Source: Nocardia anocheti (GTDB lineage Bacteria; Actinomycetota; Actinomycetes; Mycobacteriales; Mycobacteriaceae). From it: a stretch of 64,000 nucleotides of DNA. Shown here piece after piece: positions 1 to 8,673 of this stretch (the stretch's first letter is position 1; every line of letters begins with the position of its first letter). The DNA lies in assembly GCF_029675105.1 (NCBI RefSeq), contig NZ_JAQQFV010000002.1, positions 682,001-746,000 on the forward strand, written 5' to 3'. The position numbers and the translations under genes were made by a program. The notes beneath the pieces were generated by a model. That model was not told the DNA's origin, ran no database searches, and worked only from the letters and a program-made list of their open reading frames with translations.

Positions 1-1040
1 TGTTGGAGATGTCGATGACGCGCAGGCGGTTGAGGACCTCGAAGGCGCGCTTCTTGCCGTCGTCGCCCGCGAGTTCGAAGGTGACGACGGTGCCGCCGCC
101 GGACATCTGTTCGGTGGCCAGGGCGTGCTGGGGGTGCGATTCCAGGAAGGGGTACTTGACCCAGTTCACGGACTTGTCGGTCTCCAGGAACTGGGCCACC
201 TTCAGGGCCGAATCGGTGGACTGGCGCACGCGCAGCGGCATGGTCTCCAGGCCCTTGAGCAGGGTCCAGGCGTTGAACGGGCTCAGGGCGGGACCGGTGT
301 GGCGCATCAGGTTCTTGACGGGGCCGTCGATGTAGTCCTGGGCGCCGAGGATGGCGCCGCCGAGCACGCGGCCCTGGCCGTCGATGTGCTTGGTGCCGGA
401 GTAGACGACCACATCGGCGCCGAGTTCGAAACCGCGCTGCAGCAGCGGGGTGGCGAAGACGTTGTCCAGCACCACCTTCGCGCCCGCGGCGTGGGCCAGC
501 TCGGTGACCTTGCGGACGTCGACGAGGGTCTGCATCGGGTTGGCGGGGGTCTCGAAGAACACCGCCTGGGTGGGCACCGAGAGGGCCTGTTCCCACTGCT
601 CGAGGTCGTCACCGTCGACGAAGACGGTCTCGATGCCCCAGCGCGGCAGGATCTCGTTGCACACCACGAAGCAGGAGCCGAACAGGCTGCGCGCGGCCAC
701 GAGCCGGTCGCCCGCCTTCAGCAGCGCGCCCAGCGCGGTGAACACCGCCGACATGCCCGAGGCGGTCGCGAAGGCGGCCTCGGCGCCGTCGAGCAGGCGG
801 ATGCGCTCCTCGAACATGGCCACGGTCGGGTTGCCGTAGCGGGAGTAGACGAAGTGCTCGACCTCGCCGGTGAACGCGGCCTCGGCGGCCTCGGCGCTCT
901 CGTAGACGAAACCGGAGGTCAGGTACAGCGCCTCGGAGGTCTCCTCGAAACCGGAGCGGCGCAGACCGCCGCGGACCCCGAGGGTGGCGGGGCCGACGCC
1001 CTCGGGCAGTGGCTTGTCGAACGAACCACCGGTGATCATC
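1..1040 (-). CDS. metZ: O-succinylhomoserine sulfhydrylase, 3' end beyond window
   Basis: PLP enzyme of the Cys/Met-metabolism family. MetZ makes homocysteine from O-succinylhomoserine and sulfide in methionine synthesis. About 346 codons are present from the ATG at 1040; the family is near 400 residues, so roughly 50 C-terminal residues lie outside the window. Visible are the YSRYGNPT motif (residues 65-72), which contacts phosphate and substrate, and the PLP lysine K217 in SGTKH. The gene follows the rhodanese gene by 10 bp and shares its SAM-IV riboswitch leader; Rv0390-Rv0391 (metZ) have the same order. Cystathionine gamma-synthase is the main alternative; the neighbouring sulfurtransferase and synteny favour MetZ. 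Confidence 0.93.
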
Positions 1041-1050
1041 TGCTGTCTCC

Positions 1051-1467
1051 TTATGCCTGGCGCCACGGCAGGCCGACCGCGCGCCAGCCCACGCTGCCAC
1101 GCTGACCGAACGCGTCGGGACCACCCTCGAAACCGTCGAGCACGTTGTACGACGGGGCGATGCCCGCCGCGGTCGCCACGGTCGCGGCCCCGATGGAGCG
1201 CTGTCCGGAGCGACACAGGAACACCACCGGCGCGTCCTCGGGGCGCCCGTCCAGCGCGCGCTCGAGTTCGGCGGTGAAGTTCGGGTTGCGGGTGCCGGTG
1301 CCGTCGACCCACTCGATGAAGTGGGCCGGGCGTTCGATGGAGCTGGTGTCGGGGATGCCGATCTGCGCCCACTCGCCTTCGGTGCGCACGTCGACCAGCA
1401 CCGCGCCGGGGTGCTCGGTCAGGATCTCCCACGCCTTCTCAGGGGTGATGTCGCCAGCGTAAGTCAT
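1051..1467 (-). CDS. Rhodanese-domain sulfurtransferase (Rv0390-like)
   Basis: A single rhodanese domain of 138 residues. The active loop CRSGQR carries the persulfide cysteine C85, and the N-terminal LVDVRTEGEW (about residues 24-33) is the conserved rhodanese box. It probably handles sulfane sulfur for the downstream sulfhydrylase metZ. The ATG at 1467 is preferred over an upstream in-frame start at 1515 because a perfect AGGAGG (about 1472-1477) precedes it and because the upstream start would fall inside the riboswitch. It is the first gene of the riboswitch-controlled pair and probably cytoplasmic (no signal peptide). Confidence 0.9.
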   Translation of the reverse strand: MTYAGDITPEKAWEILTEHPGAVLVDVRTEGEWAQIGIPDTSSIERPAHFIEWVDGTGTRNPNFTAELERALDGRPEDAPVVFLCRSGQRSIGAATVATAAGIAPSYNVLDGFEGGPDAFGQRGSVGWRAVGLPWRQA

Positions 1468-1482
1468 GTCGCCTCCTACTGA

Positions 1483-1600
1483 ATCCGCTCTTGCCGCGGC
1501 GGGAATCCGGCGCACGGCCAGGTCGTCACCCGGAGCACCCCACCGCGGAGGAGGGTTGCCGGCCAGCGAGCCGGGGCTTGGCGCTGGCGCTCATGACCTT
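1483..1600 (-). promoter_or_regulatory. SAM-IV riboswitch
   Basis: Read on the minus strand the leader matches the SAM-IV aptamer of actinobacteria (Rfam SAM-IV) as I recall it. P1 is closed by GGTCATGAG (1598-1590) and GACGACC (1527-1521). Between them are the conserved CCAGCG/CGCTGG stem, the GCCGGCAACCCTCC core and the GGTGGGGTGC segment. After P1 comes the 3' extension GCGGCAAGAGCGG seen in the mycobacterial aptamer. The aptamer ends only a few bases before the AGGAGG of the rhodanese gene, which suggests control of translation initiation by S-adenosylmethionine. Confidence 0.9.
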
Positions 1601-1643
1601 GCGATCTGAGATTGCCCCGGCACTGGTCACCGTGTCAAACAGG

Positions 1644-2102
1644 TCAGGGCGCGCACACCAGCCAGGTGCCGTCGACCCTGGTCAGGTTCCAGGTGCCGGT
1701 CGAGGGTGCGTCGCCGACGCGCACGGTGGCGTCGATCTTGGCCCGATCGCCGTTGACGGTGGCTTTGTCGAAGCCCTTCTCGTCGATCGTCACCGCCGAT
1801 TTCGGGCCGCCGAGGCGCTCGGTGAGACCGGACTTCTCCTCGTCGAAGCCGGGGCACGCGACACCGGGCGGCGGACGCAGCTCACTGCGCGAGCGCGCGT
1901 CGATATAGTTGGTGACGGCGGCCGCGAGCCGGTCGGCCTCTGTGACATTTTTCTCAGCGGGTGAGAGCACGCCGCCCAGCACGATGCCGATGAGCACCAG
2001 GACCGCGATGACCGCGGCCGCGACGAACGGAACGACCGATCGTTTGTCGGTCTGATCCACCACCACGGGCTCCTCGTCCGGCCCTGATCGCTGCACGTTC
2101 AT
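1644..2102 (-). CDS. Single-pass membrane protein with Rv0361-like C-terminal domain
   Basis: 152 residues from the ATG at 2102. A short polar N-terminus leads into one membrane segment (about residues 24-46, VPFVAAAVIAVLVLIGIVLG), then an outside domain of about 100 residues ending in WNLTRVDGTWLVCAP. That ending resembles the tail of the 980-residue protein at 17491-20433 (FDLQRTDGEWKVC), so the two probably share a lumazine-binding/DUF4878-like extracytoplasmic fold. Two cysteines (in the VACPGF segment and in LVCAP) could form a disulfide. It is divergent from the reductase gene at 2265. Function unknown. Confidence 0.75.
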   Translation of the reverse strand: MNVQRSGPDEEPVVVDQTDKRSVVPFVAAAVIAVLVLIGIVLGGVLSPAEKNVTEADRLAAAVTNYIDARSRSELRPPPGVACPGFDEEKSGLTERLGGPKSAVTIDEKGFDKATVNGDRAKIDATVRVGDAPSTGTWNLTRVDGTWLVCAP

Positions 2103-2200
2103 GTTGTAATCCTGACAGACCGGGAGCGGGCAACCGCACCGCGCGCCGGGCGGCCACCACACCGCAGATAGAATCGGCGCAATGCTGCCAGCAGCCGGAT

Positions 2201-2228
2201 CGTCAATTTAGCCTAAGCTAAATTGACG
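2201..2228. promoter_or_regulatory. IdeR/DtxR-type iron box (28-bp palindrome)
   Basis: A perfect inverted repeat with 11-bp arms (2201-2211 and 2218-2228) around CCTAAG. Read on the minus strand, the 19 bases 2221-2203 agree with the mycobacterial iron box TTAGGTTAGGCTAACCTAA at 15 of 19 positions, including the TTAGGCTAA core. It lies 36 bp before the ATG of the ferredoxin reductase and about 100 bp before the divergent membrane-protein gene. Iron-dependent repression by IdeR is inferred. Confidence 0.75.
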
Positions 2229-2264
2229 CCGTCAACAGTTTTCGACCAAAGGGTGCGCGTAGAA

Positions 2265-3653
2265 ATGACCGAACAGAGTGCAGCGACTCGCCCACTTCGC
2301 ATCGCGATCGTGGGTGCGGGACCGGCCGGTATCTACGCCGCCGACGCGTTGATGAAGTCCGATGCCGAGGTGTCGATCGACCTCTACGAGCGCATGCCCG
2401 CGCCGTTCGGCCTGATCCGCTACGGCGTCGCGCCCGACCACCCGCGCATCAAGGGCATCATCACCGCCCTGCACAAGGTGCTCGACAAGGAGCAGGTGCG
2501 CCTGCTCGGCAATATCGACTACGGCACCGACATCAACCTCGACGACCTGCGTCAGTTCTACGACGCGGTGATCTTCTCCACCGGTGCCAACGCCGACCGC
2601 GCGCTGCCCATCCCCGGCATCGACCTGGACGGTTCCTACGGCGCGGCCGACTTCGTGTCCTGGTACGACGGCCACCCGGACGTGCCGCGCAGCTGGCCGC
2701 TCGAGGCCGAGAAGGTCGCCGTCCTCGGTGTCGGCAACGTGGCCCTCGATGTGGCCCGCGTGCTGGCCAAGACCGGTGACGAGCTGCTGCCGACCGAGAT
2801 CCCGCCGAACGTCTACAAGGGCCTCAAGGCCAACAAGGCCGTCGAGGTGCACGTGTTCGGCCGCCGCGGCCCGGCGCAGGCCAAGTTCACCCCGCTCGAG
2901 CTGCGCGAACTCGACCACTCGCCGACCATCGAGGTCATCGTCGATCCCGAGGACATCGACTACGACGAGGGCTCGGAGGCGGCGCGCCGCAACTCCAAGC
3001 AGGTCGACATGGTCGCCAACACCCTCGAGCAGTGGGCCATCCGCGACCAGGGCGACCGCCCGCACAAGCTGTTCCTGCACTTCTTCGAGTCGCCCGCCGA
3101 GATCATCGGCGAGGACGGCAAGGTCGTCGGTCTCAAGACCGAGCGCACCCAGCTCGACGGCACCGGCAACGTCAAGGGCACCGGCGAGTTCAAGCAGTGG
3201 GACGTGCAGGCGATCTACCGCGCGGTGGGTTACCTGTCGCAGAACGTCACCCAGCTGCCCTTCGACGATCAGGCGGGCACCGTGCCCAACGAGGCCGGTC
3301 GCGTGCTCGTCGACGAGGCCGCCGAGGGCTCGGCCCGCTTCATGCCCGCCACCTACGTCACCGGCTGGATCAAGCGCGGCCCGGTCGGCCTGATCGGCCA
3401 CACCAAGGGCGACGCCAACGAGACCATCGCCTGCCTGCTCGACGACGCCAAGGACTTCACCCCGGCGGCCAAGCCGGAGCTCGACGCGGTGACCGAGTTC
3501 CTGGAGAGCAAGGGCATCCCGTTCACCACCTGGGCGGGCTGGTACCGCCTCGATGCCCACGAGCGCGCCCTGGGCGAGCCCGAGGGCCGCGAGCGCGTGA
3601 AGGTCGTCGAGCGCGAGGACATGCTGCGCGCCTCGGAGCCGAACAAGGTCTAG
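2265..3653 (+). CDS. Ferredoxin/adrenodoxin-type NADP reductase (FprA family)
   Basis: Flavoprotein of 462 residues that should pass electrons between NADPH and ferredoxins. The FAD-binding GAGPAG is at residues 17-22, a second Rossmann motif LGVGNVA for NADP at about 152-158, and the adrenodoxin-reductase C-terminal signature GWIKRGPVG at about 367, followed by IGHTKGDA. It aligns along its length with mycobacterial FprA, but has a C-terminal tail of about 50 residues and lacks the N-terminal ferredoxin domain of FprB. The ATG at 2265 is chosen over one at 2223 because the latter lies inside the iron box. An intrinsic terminator follows. The iron box suggests a role in iron starvation, for example feeding electrons to haem or siderophore chemistry; that role is inference. 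Confidence 0.92.
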   Translation: MTEQSAATRPLRIAIVGAGPAGIYAADALMKSDAEVSIDLYERMPAPFGLIRYGVAPDHPRIKGIITALHKVLDKEQVRLLGNIDYGTDINLDDLRQFYDAVIFSTGANADRALPIPGIDLDGSYGAADFVSWYDGHPDVPRSWPLEAEKVAVLGVGNVALDVARVLAKTGDELLPTEIPPNVYKGLKANKAVEVHVFGRRGPAQAKFTPLELRELDHSPTIEVIVDPEDIDYDEGSEAARRNSKQVDMVANTLEQWAIRDQGDRPHKLFLHFFESPAEIIGEDGKVVGLKTERTQLDGTGNVKGTGEFKQWDVQAIYRAVGYLSQNVTQLPFDDQAGTVPNEAGRVLVDEAAEGSARFMPATYVTGWIKRGPVGLIGHTKGDANETIACLLDDAKDFTPAAKPELDAVTEFLESKGIPFTTWAGWYRLDAHERALGEPEGRERVKVVEREDMLRASEPNKV

Positions 3654-3670
3654 GGCACACGCCACGAAGA

Positions 3671-3716
3671 GCCGGTGCGAACCGGGACATCACGTCCGGG
3701 AACCACCGGCTTTTTT
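3671..3716 (+). terminator. Intrinsic terminator of the fprA-type gene
   Basis: Stem GCCGGTG (3671-3677) pairs with CACCGGC (3704-3710) and is followed by six T (3711-3716). It lies 17 bp after the reductase stop codon. The loop contains a second small hairpin (CCGGGA/TCCGGG). Confidence 0.85.
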
Positions 3717-3783
3717 CGTTCGATGTGATTGCTCACACGGGCGCACTCTTCCATTCCGGCGATCTCGAGGCATTCTGGTACAC

Positions 3784-4653
3784 GTGTTCGATGCGCACGT
3801 CCACATCATCGATCCGCGGTTTCCGCTGATCGAGAACGAGGGCTACCTACCTGAGCCTTACATCATCGATGACTATCGAAAGCGCATGCGGCGCTTCGAG
3901 GTTCGGGGTGGGGCGGTGGTGAGCGCCTCGTTCCAGGGGACCGACCAGTCGTACCTGAAGGCCGCGCTGGCCGCCCTCGGGCCCGACTGGGTGGGGGTCA
4001 CCCGGCTGGATCTGGACGCCACCGACGACGAGATCGTCGAACTGGACCGCGCCGGGGTGCGCGCGCTGCGCTTCAACCTCAAGCGCGCCGCCGCCGATAT
4101 CACCGAGATGACCCTGCAAGCGCTGCGCGCGCACGAGCTGGCCGGGTGGCACGTGGAGCTCTACATCGACGGGCAGATGCTGGCCTCGCTGCAACCGGTG
4201 ATCTCCAAGCTGCCCGCGCTGTCGATCGACCACCTGGGCATGTCCGAGGAGGGTCTGCCGTACCTGCTGGACCTGGTGGATCGCGGTGCCAGGGTGAAGG
4301 CCACCGGCTTCGGCCGCGTCGACATGGACGTGGCCGAGACGCTGCGCCGCATCCACGCGGTGAACCCCGGCGCGCTCATGTTCGGCACCGACCTGCCGGG
4401 CACCCGCGCGGGCAGGCCGTTCGAGGACCGCGATGTCGAGCTGATCAGCCGCGTCGTCGGCGCCGATGTGCACGCCGTCCTCGAGGACAACGCCCGCGAG
4501 TTCTACCGCCTCCCCGCCGTCGACCGCCCCGCGGCGGACCCACTCCCCACCATGCCGATCCCCCGCACCGACAACCCCACGGTCCCGATCCCCCGCGACC
4601 AACTCCCCAGCGCCGACGCCCACACGCGCCCGCTGCCGGTCATCGAGAAGTAG
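3784..4653 (+). CDS. Amidohydrolase-2 family protein
   Basis: 289 residues from a GTG. A TIM-barrel metal hydrolase: HVH at residues 5-7 is the N-terminal metal site, IDHLG in the middle fits a histidine ligand, and FGTDLPG gives the catalytic aspartate D203. The family includes 2-pyrone-4,6-dicarboxylate lactonases and other C-C or C-O hydrolases; the substrate cannot be told from the sequence. The last 40 residues are a proline-rich tail (repeats like PTMPIPRTDNP) outside the barrel. It lies alone between a terminator and the convergent DUF456 gene. Confidence 0.85.
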   Translation: MFDAHVHIIDPRFPLIENEGYLPEPYIIDDYRKRMRRFEVRGGAVVSASFQGTDQSYLKAALAALGPDWVGVTRLDLDATDDEIVELDRAGVRALRFNLKRAAADITEMTLQALRAHELAGWHVELYIDGQMLASLQPVISKLPALSIDHLGMSEEGLPYLLDLVDRGARVKATGFGRVDMDVAETLRRIHAVNPGALMFGTDLPGTRAGRPFEDRDVELISRVVGADVHAVLEDNAREFYRLPAVDRPAADPLPTMPIPRTDNPTVPIPRDQLPSADAHTRPLPVIEK

Positions 4654-4654
4654 C

Positions 4655-5137
4655 TCAGGCCATGATCGCGCCGGTGAACCAGACGCCCGCCGCGACCAGG
4701 GCGCCGAAGAGTTCGACCAGCATGGACAGGCCGACGCCTTTGAGGGCGTGCACGGTGGCGGGCCAGGCCAGCCGGTTGACCTTGAGGCGGTACAGCTCAG
4801 CCAGGTAGACGCCGAGCACGAAGCCGATGAACAGGCCGACGATCGGGATCACGAAGAAGCCGATGACGCCGAGGATCGCCCCGGCCAGCAGGGCCCTGTT
4901 GGACACGCCCGCCTCGCGCATCCGGCGGCCCGGCCAGGTGTATTTCACGACGCCGGAGATGATCAGCGCGACCGAGGCGATCGCGAGCACCGTCCAGGCC
5001 GTGGTGCCGCCGGTGAGGAACGCCCACACCGCGATGGCCGCGAAGATGAGGATCACCCCCGGCAGAATCGGTACGATCACGCCGACGATGCCGACGAGAA
5101 TGACGAGGCCGACCACGACCTCACCCCACACGCTCAC
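4655..5137 (-). CDS. DUF456 integral membrane protein
   Basis: 160 residues, almost wholly hydrophobic, with four or five membrane segments (about 8-30, 32-48, 50-65, 82-112, 132-156) and the conserved loop YTWPGRRMREAGVSNRA at about 66-82. Glycine-rich helices with short loops are typical of DUF456 proteins, whose function is unknown. It is convergent with the amidohydrolase (1 bp between stop codons) and divergent from the racemase gene. Confidence 0.85.
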   Translation of the reverse strand: MSVWGEVVVGLVILVGIVGVIVPILPGVILIFAAIAVWAFLTGGTTAWTVLAIASVALIISGVVKYTWPGRRMREAGVSNRALLAGAILGVIGFFVIPIVGLFIGFVLGVYLAELYRLKVNRLAWPATVHALKGVGLSMLVELFGALVAAGVWFTGAIMA

Positions 5138-5262
5138 TACCGGGTCCTCCCGTTTCCGCGCCGAGTAGCGCCATCGAATTCTCGCCCATGGCCTACCCGA
5201 GCCGCCATCCCGACGCTATTGTCGAAGTGTCAATACCGTTCGACGACGAACTGAGGTCAGGC

Positions 5263-6360
5263 GTGAGCAGCGAGTCCACCGCCAAGCAGGGGCCCCTCGC
5301 GGGCATCAAGGTCATCGAGCTGGCGGGCATCGGCCCCGGCCCGCACGCCGCACTACTGCTGGCCGACCTCGGCGCCGACGTGGTGCGCGTGCAGCGCCCC
5401 AAGCAGCTGCCCGGCTTCCTGGAACGTCCGCAGTGGCGCGGCCGCACCATCGTCGAGGCGAACCTGAAGGACCCCGCCGACGTCGCCAAGATCCTCGACC
5501 TGGTCGAGAAGGCCGACGTGCTGCTGGAGGGCTTCCGCCCCGGCGTCACCGAGCGCATGGGCCTGGGCCCCGACGAGGCGCTGGCGCGCAACCCGCGCCT
5601 GGTCTACGGCCGGATGACCGGCTGGGGACAGCACGGCCCGCTGGCCGACCGTGCCGGTCACGACATCAACTACATCTCGCTGACCGGCGTGCTCAACGCC
5701 ATCGGCCGCAAGGGTGAGCGCCCGGTGCCGCCGCTGAACATGGTCGGCGACTTCGGCGGCGGCTCGATGTTCCTGGTGTTCGGCGTGCTCGCCGCGCTGG
5801 TGGAGCGGCAGAGCTCGGGCAAGGGCCAGGTGATCGACGCCGCCATGGTCGACGGTGCGCTGGCGCTGTCGCACATGATCTGGGGCATGCGCGGCATCGG
5901 CCTGTGGTCCGACGAGCGCGGCACCAACCTGCTCGACACCGGCATGGCCTTCTACGACACCTACGAGACCTCCGACGGCAAGTACATGGCCGTCGGCGCG
6001 ATCGAACCGCAGTTCTACGAGCAGCTGCTGGCCGGGCTCGGGATCGAGGCGGACGGGCTGCCCAACCAGCTGGACCCGGACGGGCAGGAGCAGCTGCGCA
6101 AGCTGTTCACCGACAAGTTCAAGACCAAGACCCGCGACGAGTGGACCGCGATCTTCGACGGCACCGACGCCTGCACCACCCCCGTGCTCACCTTCACCGA
6201 GGCCACCGAGAACCCGCACATCGCGGCGCGCACCGGCCTGATCGAGATCGACGGTGTGGTGCAGCACGCGCCCGCCCCGCGTTTCTCGCGCACCCCGGGT
6301 GGCGTCCCCACTCCGCCGCCTTCGGTCGCGACACCGATCGAAACGGTCTGGGCTGACTGA
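5263..6360 (+). CDS. mcr: Alpha-methylacyl-CoA racemase (CaiB/BaiF family)
   Basis: 365 residues from the GTG at 5263. It epimerises 2-methylacyl-CoA esters so that methyl-branched fatty acids and sterol side chains can enter beta-oxidation. It aligns closely with M. tuberculosis MCR: the catalytic residues known there (H126, D156, E241) fall here at H133 (GHDINYI), D163 (GDFGGG) and E248 (GAIEPQF), all offset by seven. The N-terminal ELAGIGPGPHAA binds CoA. An in-frame start at 5188 would add 25 residues with no family similarity. Monocistronic as far as can be seen. Confidence 0.95.
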   Translation: MSSESTAKQGPLAGIKVIELAGIGPGPHAALLLADLGADVVRVQRPKQLPGFLERPQWRGRTIVEANLKDPADVAKILDLVEKADVLLEGFRPGVTERMGLGPDEALARNPRLVYGRMTGWGQHGPLADRAGHDINYISLTGVLNAIGRKGERPVPPLNMVGDFGGGSMFLVFGVLAALVERQSSGKGQVIDAAMVDGALALSHMIWGMRGIGLWSDERGTNLLDTGMAFYDTYETSDGKYMAVGAIEPQFYEQLLAGLGIEADGLPNQLDPDGQEQLRKLFTDKFKTKTRDEWTAIFDGTDACTTPVLTFTEATENPHIAARTGLIEIDGVVQHAPAPRFSRTPGGVPTPPPSVATPIETVWAD

Positions 6361-6437
6361 TTTCCCGACCTGTCGTCGGTAGTCTGACGGCTATCGACGA
6401 CAGGATTCGGGTCCGCACCGGCCATCGGCCACCGAAG

Positions 6438-6812
6438 GTGCTCGCCGCATTCATCGCGGCCGCCACCTTCGGTTCGGCACTGCTCGCGTTCGCCTTCGCC
6501 GAGGGATTCCTGGACAACCGCCGCGCACAGCTGCTCGAAACCGGTTGTCGCCGTGACATTCCCGTCCCCGTCGCCGCCACCGCGTTCACCGGCATCGCCA
6601 CCGGTCTGCTGGTGGTCACCGGCGCCTCGCTGATCTGGCTGCTGGTGCTGCTGTTCCGGTATCCGTCGACGCGCAGTGCCGTGGCGGTGCCGTTCACCAC
6701 GCTGGCCTTCGTGGTGTCGGCGCTGTTCCTGCTCGGGGTGGGCTACGAGACCGTGAACCCCGATCCCCTGCTGCCCGCGTCGAGCGGCTACCGGCCGTGT
6801 GGCTTCGGCTGA
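6438..6812 (+). CDS. Small three-helix membrane protein
   Basis: 124 residues from a GTG, with hydrophobic segments at about 1-21, 46-73 and 81-102 and a C-terminal PSSGYRPCGFG tail. No family is recognised. The true start is uncertain: there is no clear ribosome site before 6438, and the frame stays open upstream with no good ATG. It lies 78 bp after the racemase and may be expressed from the same transcript. It is convergent with the MocR gene (1 bp gap). Confidence 0.6.
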   Translation: MLAAFIAAATFGSALLAFAFAEGFLDNRRAQLLETGCRRDIPVPVAATAFTGIATGLLVVTGASLIWLLVLLFRYPSTRSAVAVPFTTLAFVVSALFLLGVGYETVNPDPLLPASSGYRPCGFG

Positions 6813-6813
6813 C

Positions 6814-8316
6814 TCAGTAGCAGGTGAGCGGTTGCAGCGGGTCGGCCGCGCGCGGGGTGAGCGCGGCGTAGGCCGAAGCGATGGACTTCACCGCTAGGCG
6901 CAGTTCCGGTTCGGGGTGGGTGAAGGGCAGGCGCAGGAAGCGCTCGAAGGCGCCCTGCACGCCGAAACGCGGTCCGGCGGCGAGCAGGACGCCGTGGTTG
7001 GGGGCGGTGGCGGCCAGCGCGGTGGAGACCGGGCTCGGCAGTTGCGCCCACAGCGACATCCCGCCCGCGCCGGGCAGGACGTGCCAGCCGGGAAGGTCTT
7101 CGGAGATGGCGTCGAGTAGGGCGGCGCGCTGGTCGCGCAGCTGGTCGCGGCGGCGTTCGAGGATGGGGTCGGCGTGCTCGAGCAGGTCGACGGTGGCGAG
7201 CTGGTCCATCACGGGGGTGCCCAGATCGACGGTGGCGCGGATGCCGAGCAGCTTGGTGATCAGCGCCTGGTTGGTGCGGATCCAGCCCACGCGCAGGCCA
7301 CCCCAGAACGACTTCGAGGCCGAGCCGATGGTGATGATCTCGGCGCCCTTGGCGAAGGCGGCCACCGGCGGCGGCATCGGGGCGCCGGAGAGGTTGAGCT
7401 CGCTCATCGACTCGTCGATGACGATGGTCATCCTGGTGTCGCGGGCGATGGCGGCCAGTTCGGCCCGGCCCGCCTCGTCGAGCAGCAGGCCGGTGGGGTT
7501 GTTGAAGTCGGGCACCAGGTAGGCCAGCGTCGCGGCGGTCTGCCGGGCGGTGCTGCGGATACCGTCGAGATCCCAACCGGCGTGGGGGAATTCGGGACGC
7601 AGCGGCACCGGGATCGGGCGCGCGCCGACATCGCGGATGGCCTCGATCGCGTTCGGGTAGGACGGGTGCTCGATGAGCACGCGGGCGGCGGGCGAGGTGA
7701 GGACGTTGAGCAGCAGCCGCAGGCCGTGCTGGGCGCCGAGGGTCACCAGGATCTGGTCGGGCTCGGTGGGCAGACCGCGCGCGGTGTAGCGGCGGGCCAA
7801 TGCCTCGCGCAGCGCGAGCACGCCGACCGGGTCCATGCCGTGGGTGCCGAGATAGGCCGGAATGCCTTGCAGGGCAGTGGCATACGCGTCGTGCAGTTCC
7901 GGCGGGGCCGACATGGCGGCGTAGGTCATGTCGATGGTCGGCAGCTCGGGCTGGGCCATCAGGGCCATGATGCCGCGCGCGGGCTTGGCGCCGTCGTGCT
8001 GGATGGCCGGGGGCAGGGCCACCGTGCTGCGCGAGCCCTGGCGGCTGATCAGGTAGCCGTGCTCGCGCAGCAGCGAGTAGGTGGAGGTGATGGTGGTGCG
8101 GCTGACGCCGAGGGTGGTGGCCAGATCGCGCTCGCTGGGCAGGGCGACCCCGAGCGGGGCGCGACCGTCGTGGATGAGCAGGCGGATGGCCTCGGCCAGT
8201 GCCAGATAGGCGGGCCGGTGCGGGCGACGTTCGGGGGTGTCGCCGTCGGTTTCGGGGTCACGCCACCGGCCGAGGTCGCGGGCCAGGCCCGACGCGCCGA
8301 TCACTCTTGTCGCCAT
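6814..8316 (-). CDS. MocR/GntR-type transcriptional regulator with aminotransferase fold
   Basis: 500 residues. The N-terminal winged helix (about 30-105; PSERDLATTLGVSRTTITSTY is the recognition unit) is fused to a fold-type I aminotransferase domain (about 130-485) with PLP lysine K335 in SASKSFWGGLRVG. Such MocR proteins sense PLP or an amino-donor ligand and usually control a neighbouring gene. The likely partner is the divergent small gene at 8379, from which it is separated by 62 bp. Target and ligand unknown. Confidence 0.9.
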   Translation of the reverse strand: MATRVIGASGLARDLGRWRDPETDGDTPERRPHRPAYLALAEAIRLLIHDGRAPLGVALPSERDLATTLGVSRTTITSTYSLLREHGYLISRQGSRSTVALPPAIQHDGAKPARGIMALMAQPELPTIDMTYAAMSAPPELHDAYATALQGIPAYLGTHGMDPVGVLALREALARRYTARGLPTEPDQILVTLGAQHGLRLLLNVLTSPAARVLIEHPSYPNAIEAIRDVGARPIPVPLRPEFPHAGWDLDGIRSTARQTAATLAYLVPDFNNPTGLLLDEAGRAELAAIARDTRMTIVIDESMSELNLSGAPMPPPVAAFAKGAEIITIGSASKSFWGGLRVGWIRTNQALITKLLGIRATVDLGTPVMDQLATVDLLEHADPILERRRDQLRDQRAALLDAISEDLPGWHVLPGAGGMSLWAQLPSPVSTALAATAPNHGVLLAAGPRFGVQGAFERFLRLPFTHPEPELRLAVKSIASAYAALTPRAADPLQPLTCY

Positions 8317-8378
8317 AAAGTCCAGTATTCCGTAAGTGGATATTTCTAGGCAAGGCCAGTCGGAGGATGGTGGGAAAC

Positions 8379-8624
8379 ATGACCACCTTCCTCGCCCTCG
8401 CCGTCGCCGTTCTCGTCGGACTCGCCGTCTACCGCGCCTTCCCGAAGCGGGACGATCTCCCCTTCTGGCCGTTCCAATATCTGCCCCACGACCGGGCTTT
8501 CAGCACCTATGACGAGCAGCGGGCGCTGCGCGATCTGGACGCGGTACGGGCCCACGAACCCGAACCCGAAGAATCAGTCCAGTTGCCCGAAACTGGCTCT
8601 TTCCACAAGCCGCTGGCCGCCTGA
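8379..8624 (+). CDS. Small membrane-anchored protein
   Basis: 81 residues from the ATG at 8379: one N-terminal hydrophobic helix (about 2-20), then a charged cytoplasmic or outside tail rich in acidic residues (HEPEPEESVQLPETG). GGAGG at 8362-8366 could serve the ATG at 8379 or a GTG at 8370. It is divergent from the MocR regulator and could be its target. No family recognised. Confidence 0.55.
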   Translation: MTTFLALAVAVLVGLAVYRAFPKRDDLPFWPFQYLPHDRAFSTYDEQRALRDLDAVRAHEPEPEESVQLPETGSFHKPLAA

Positions 8625-8673
8625 TCGAGGGGGCCGGGCGGAATGTGTCACCCGGGCGGCGCACACTGTGCTC

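Noticed and set aside
2232..3665. Long antisense open frame over the ferredoxin reductase (477 codons)
   Set aside because: It is the mirror of a G/C-ending coding frame, and has no domain; the plus-strand gene is clear.
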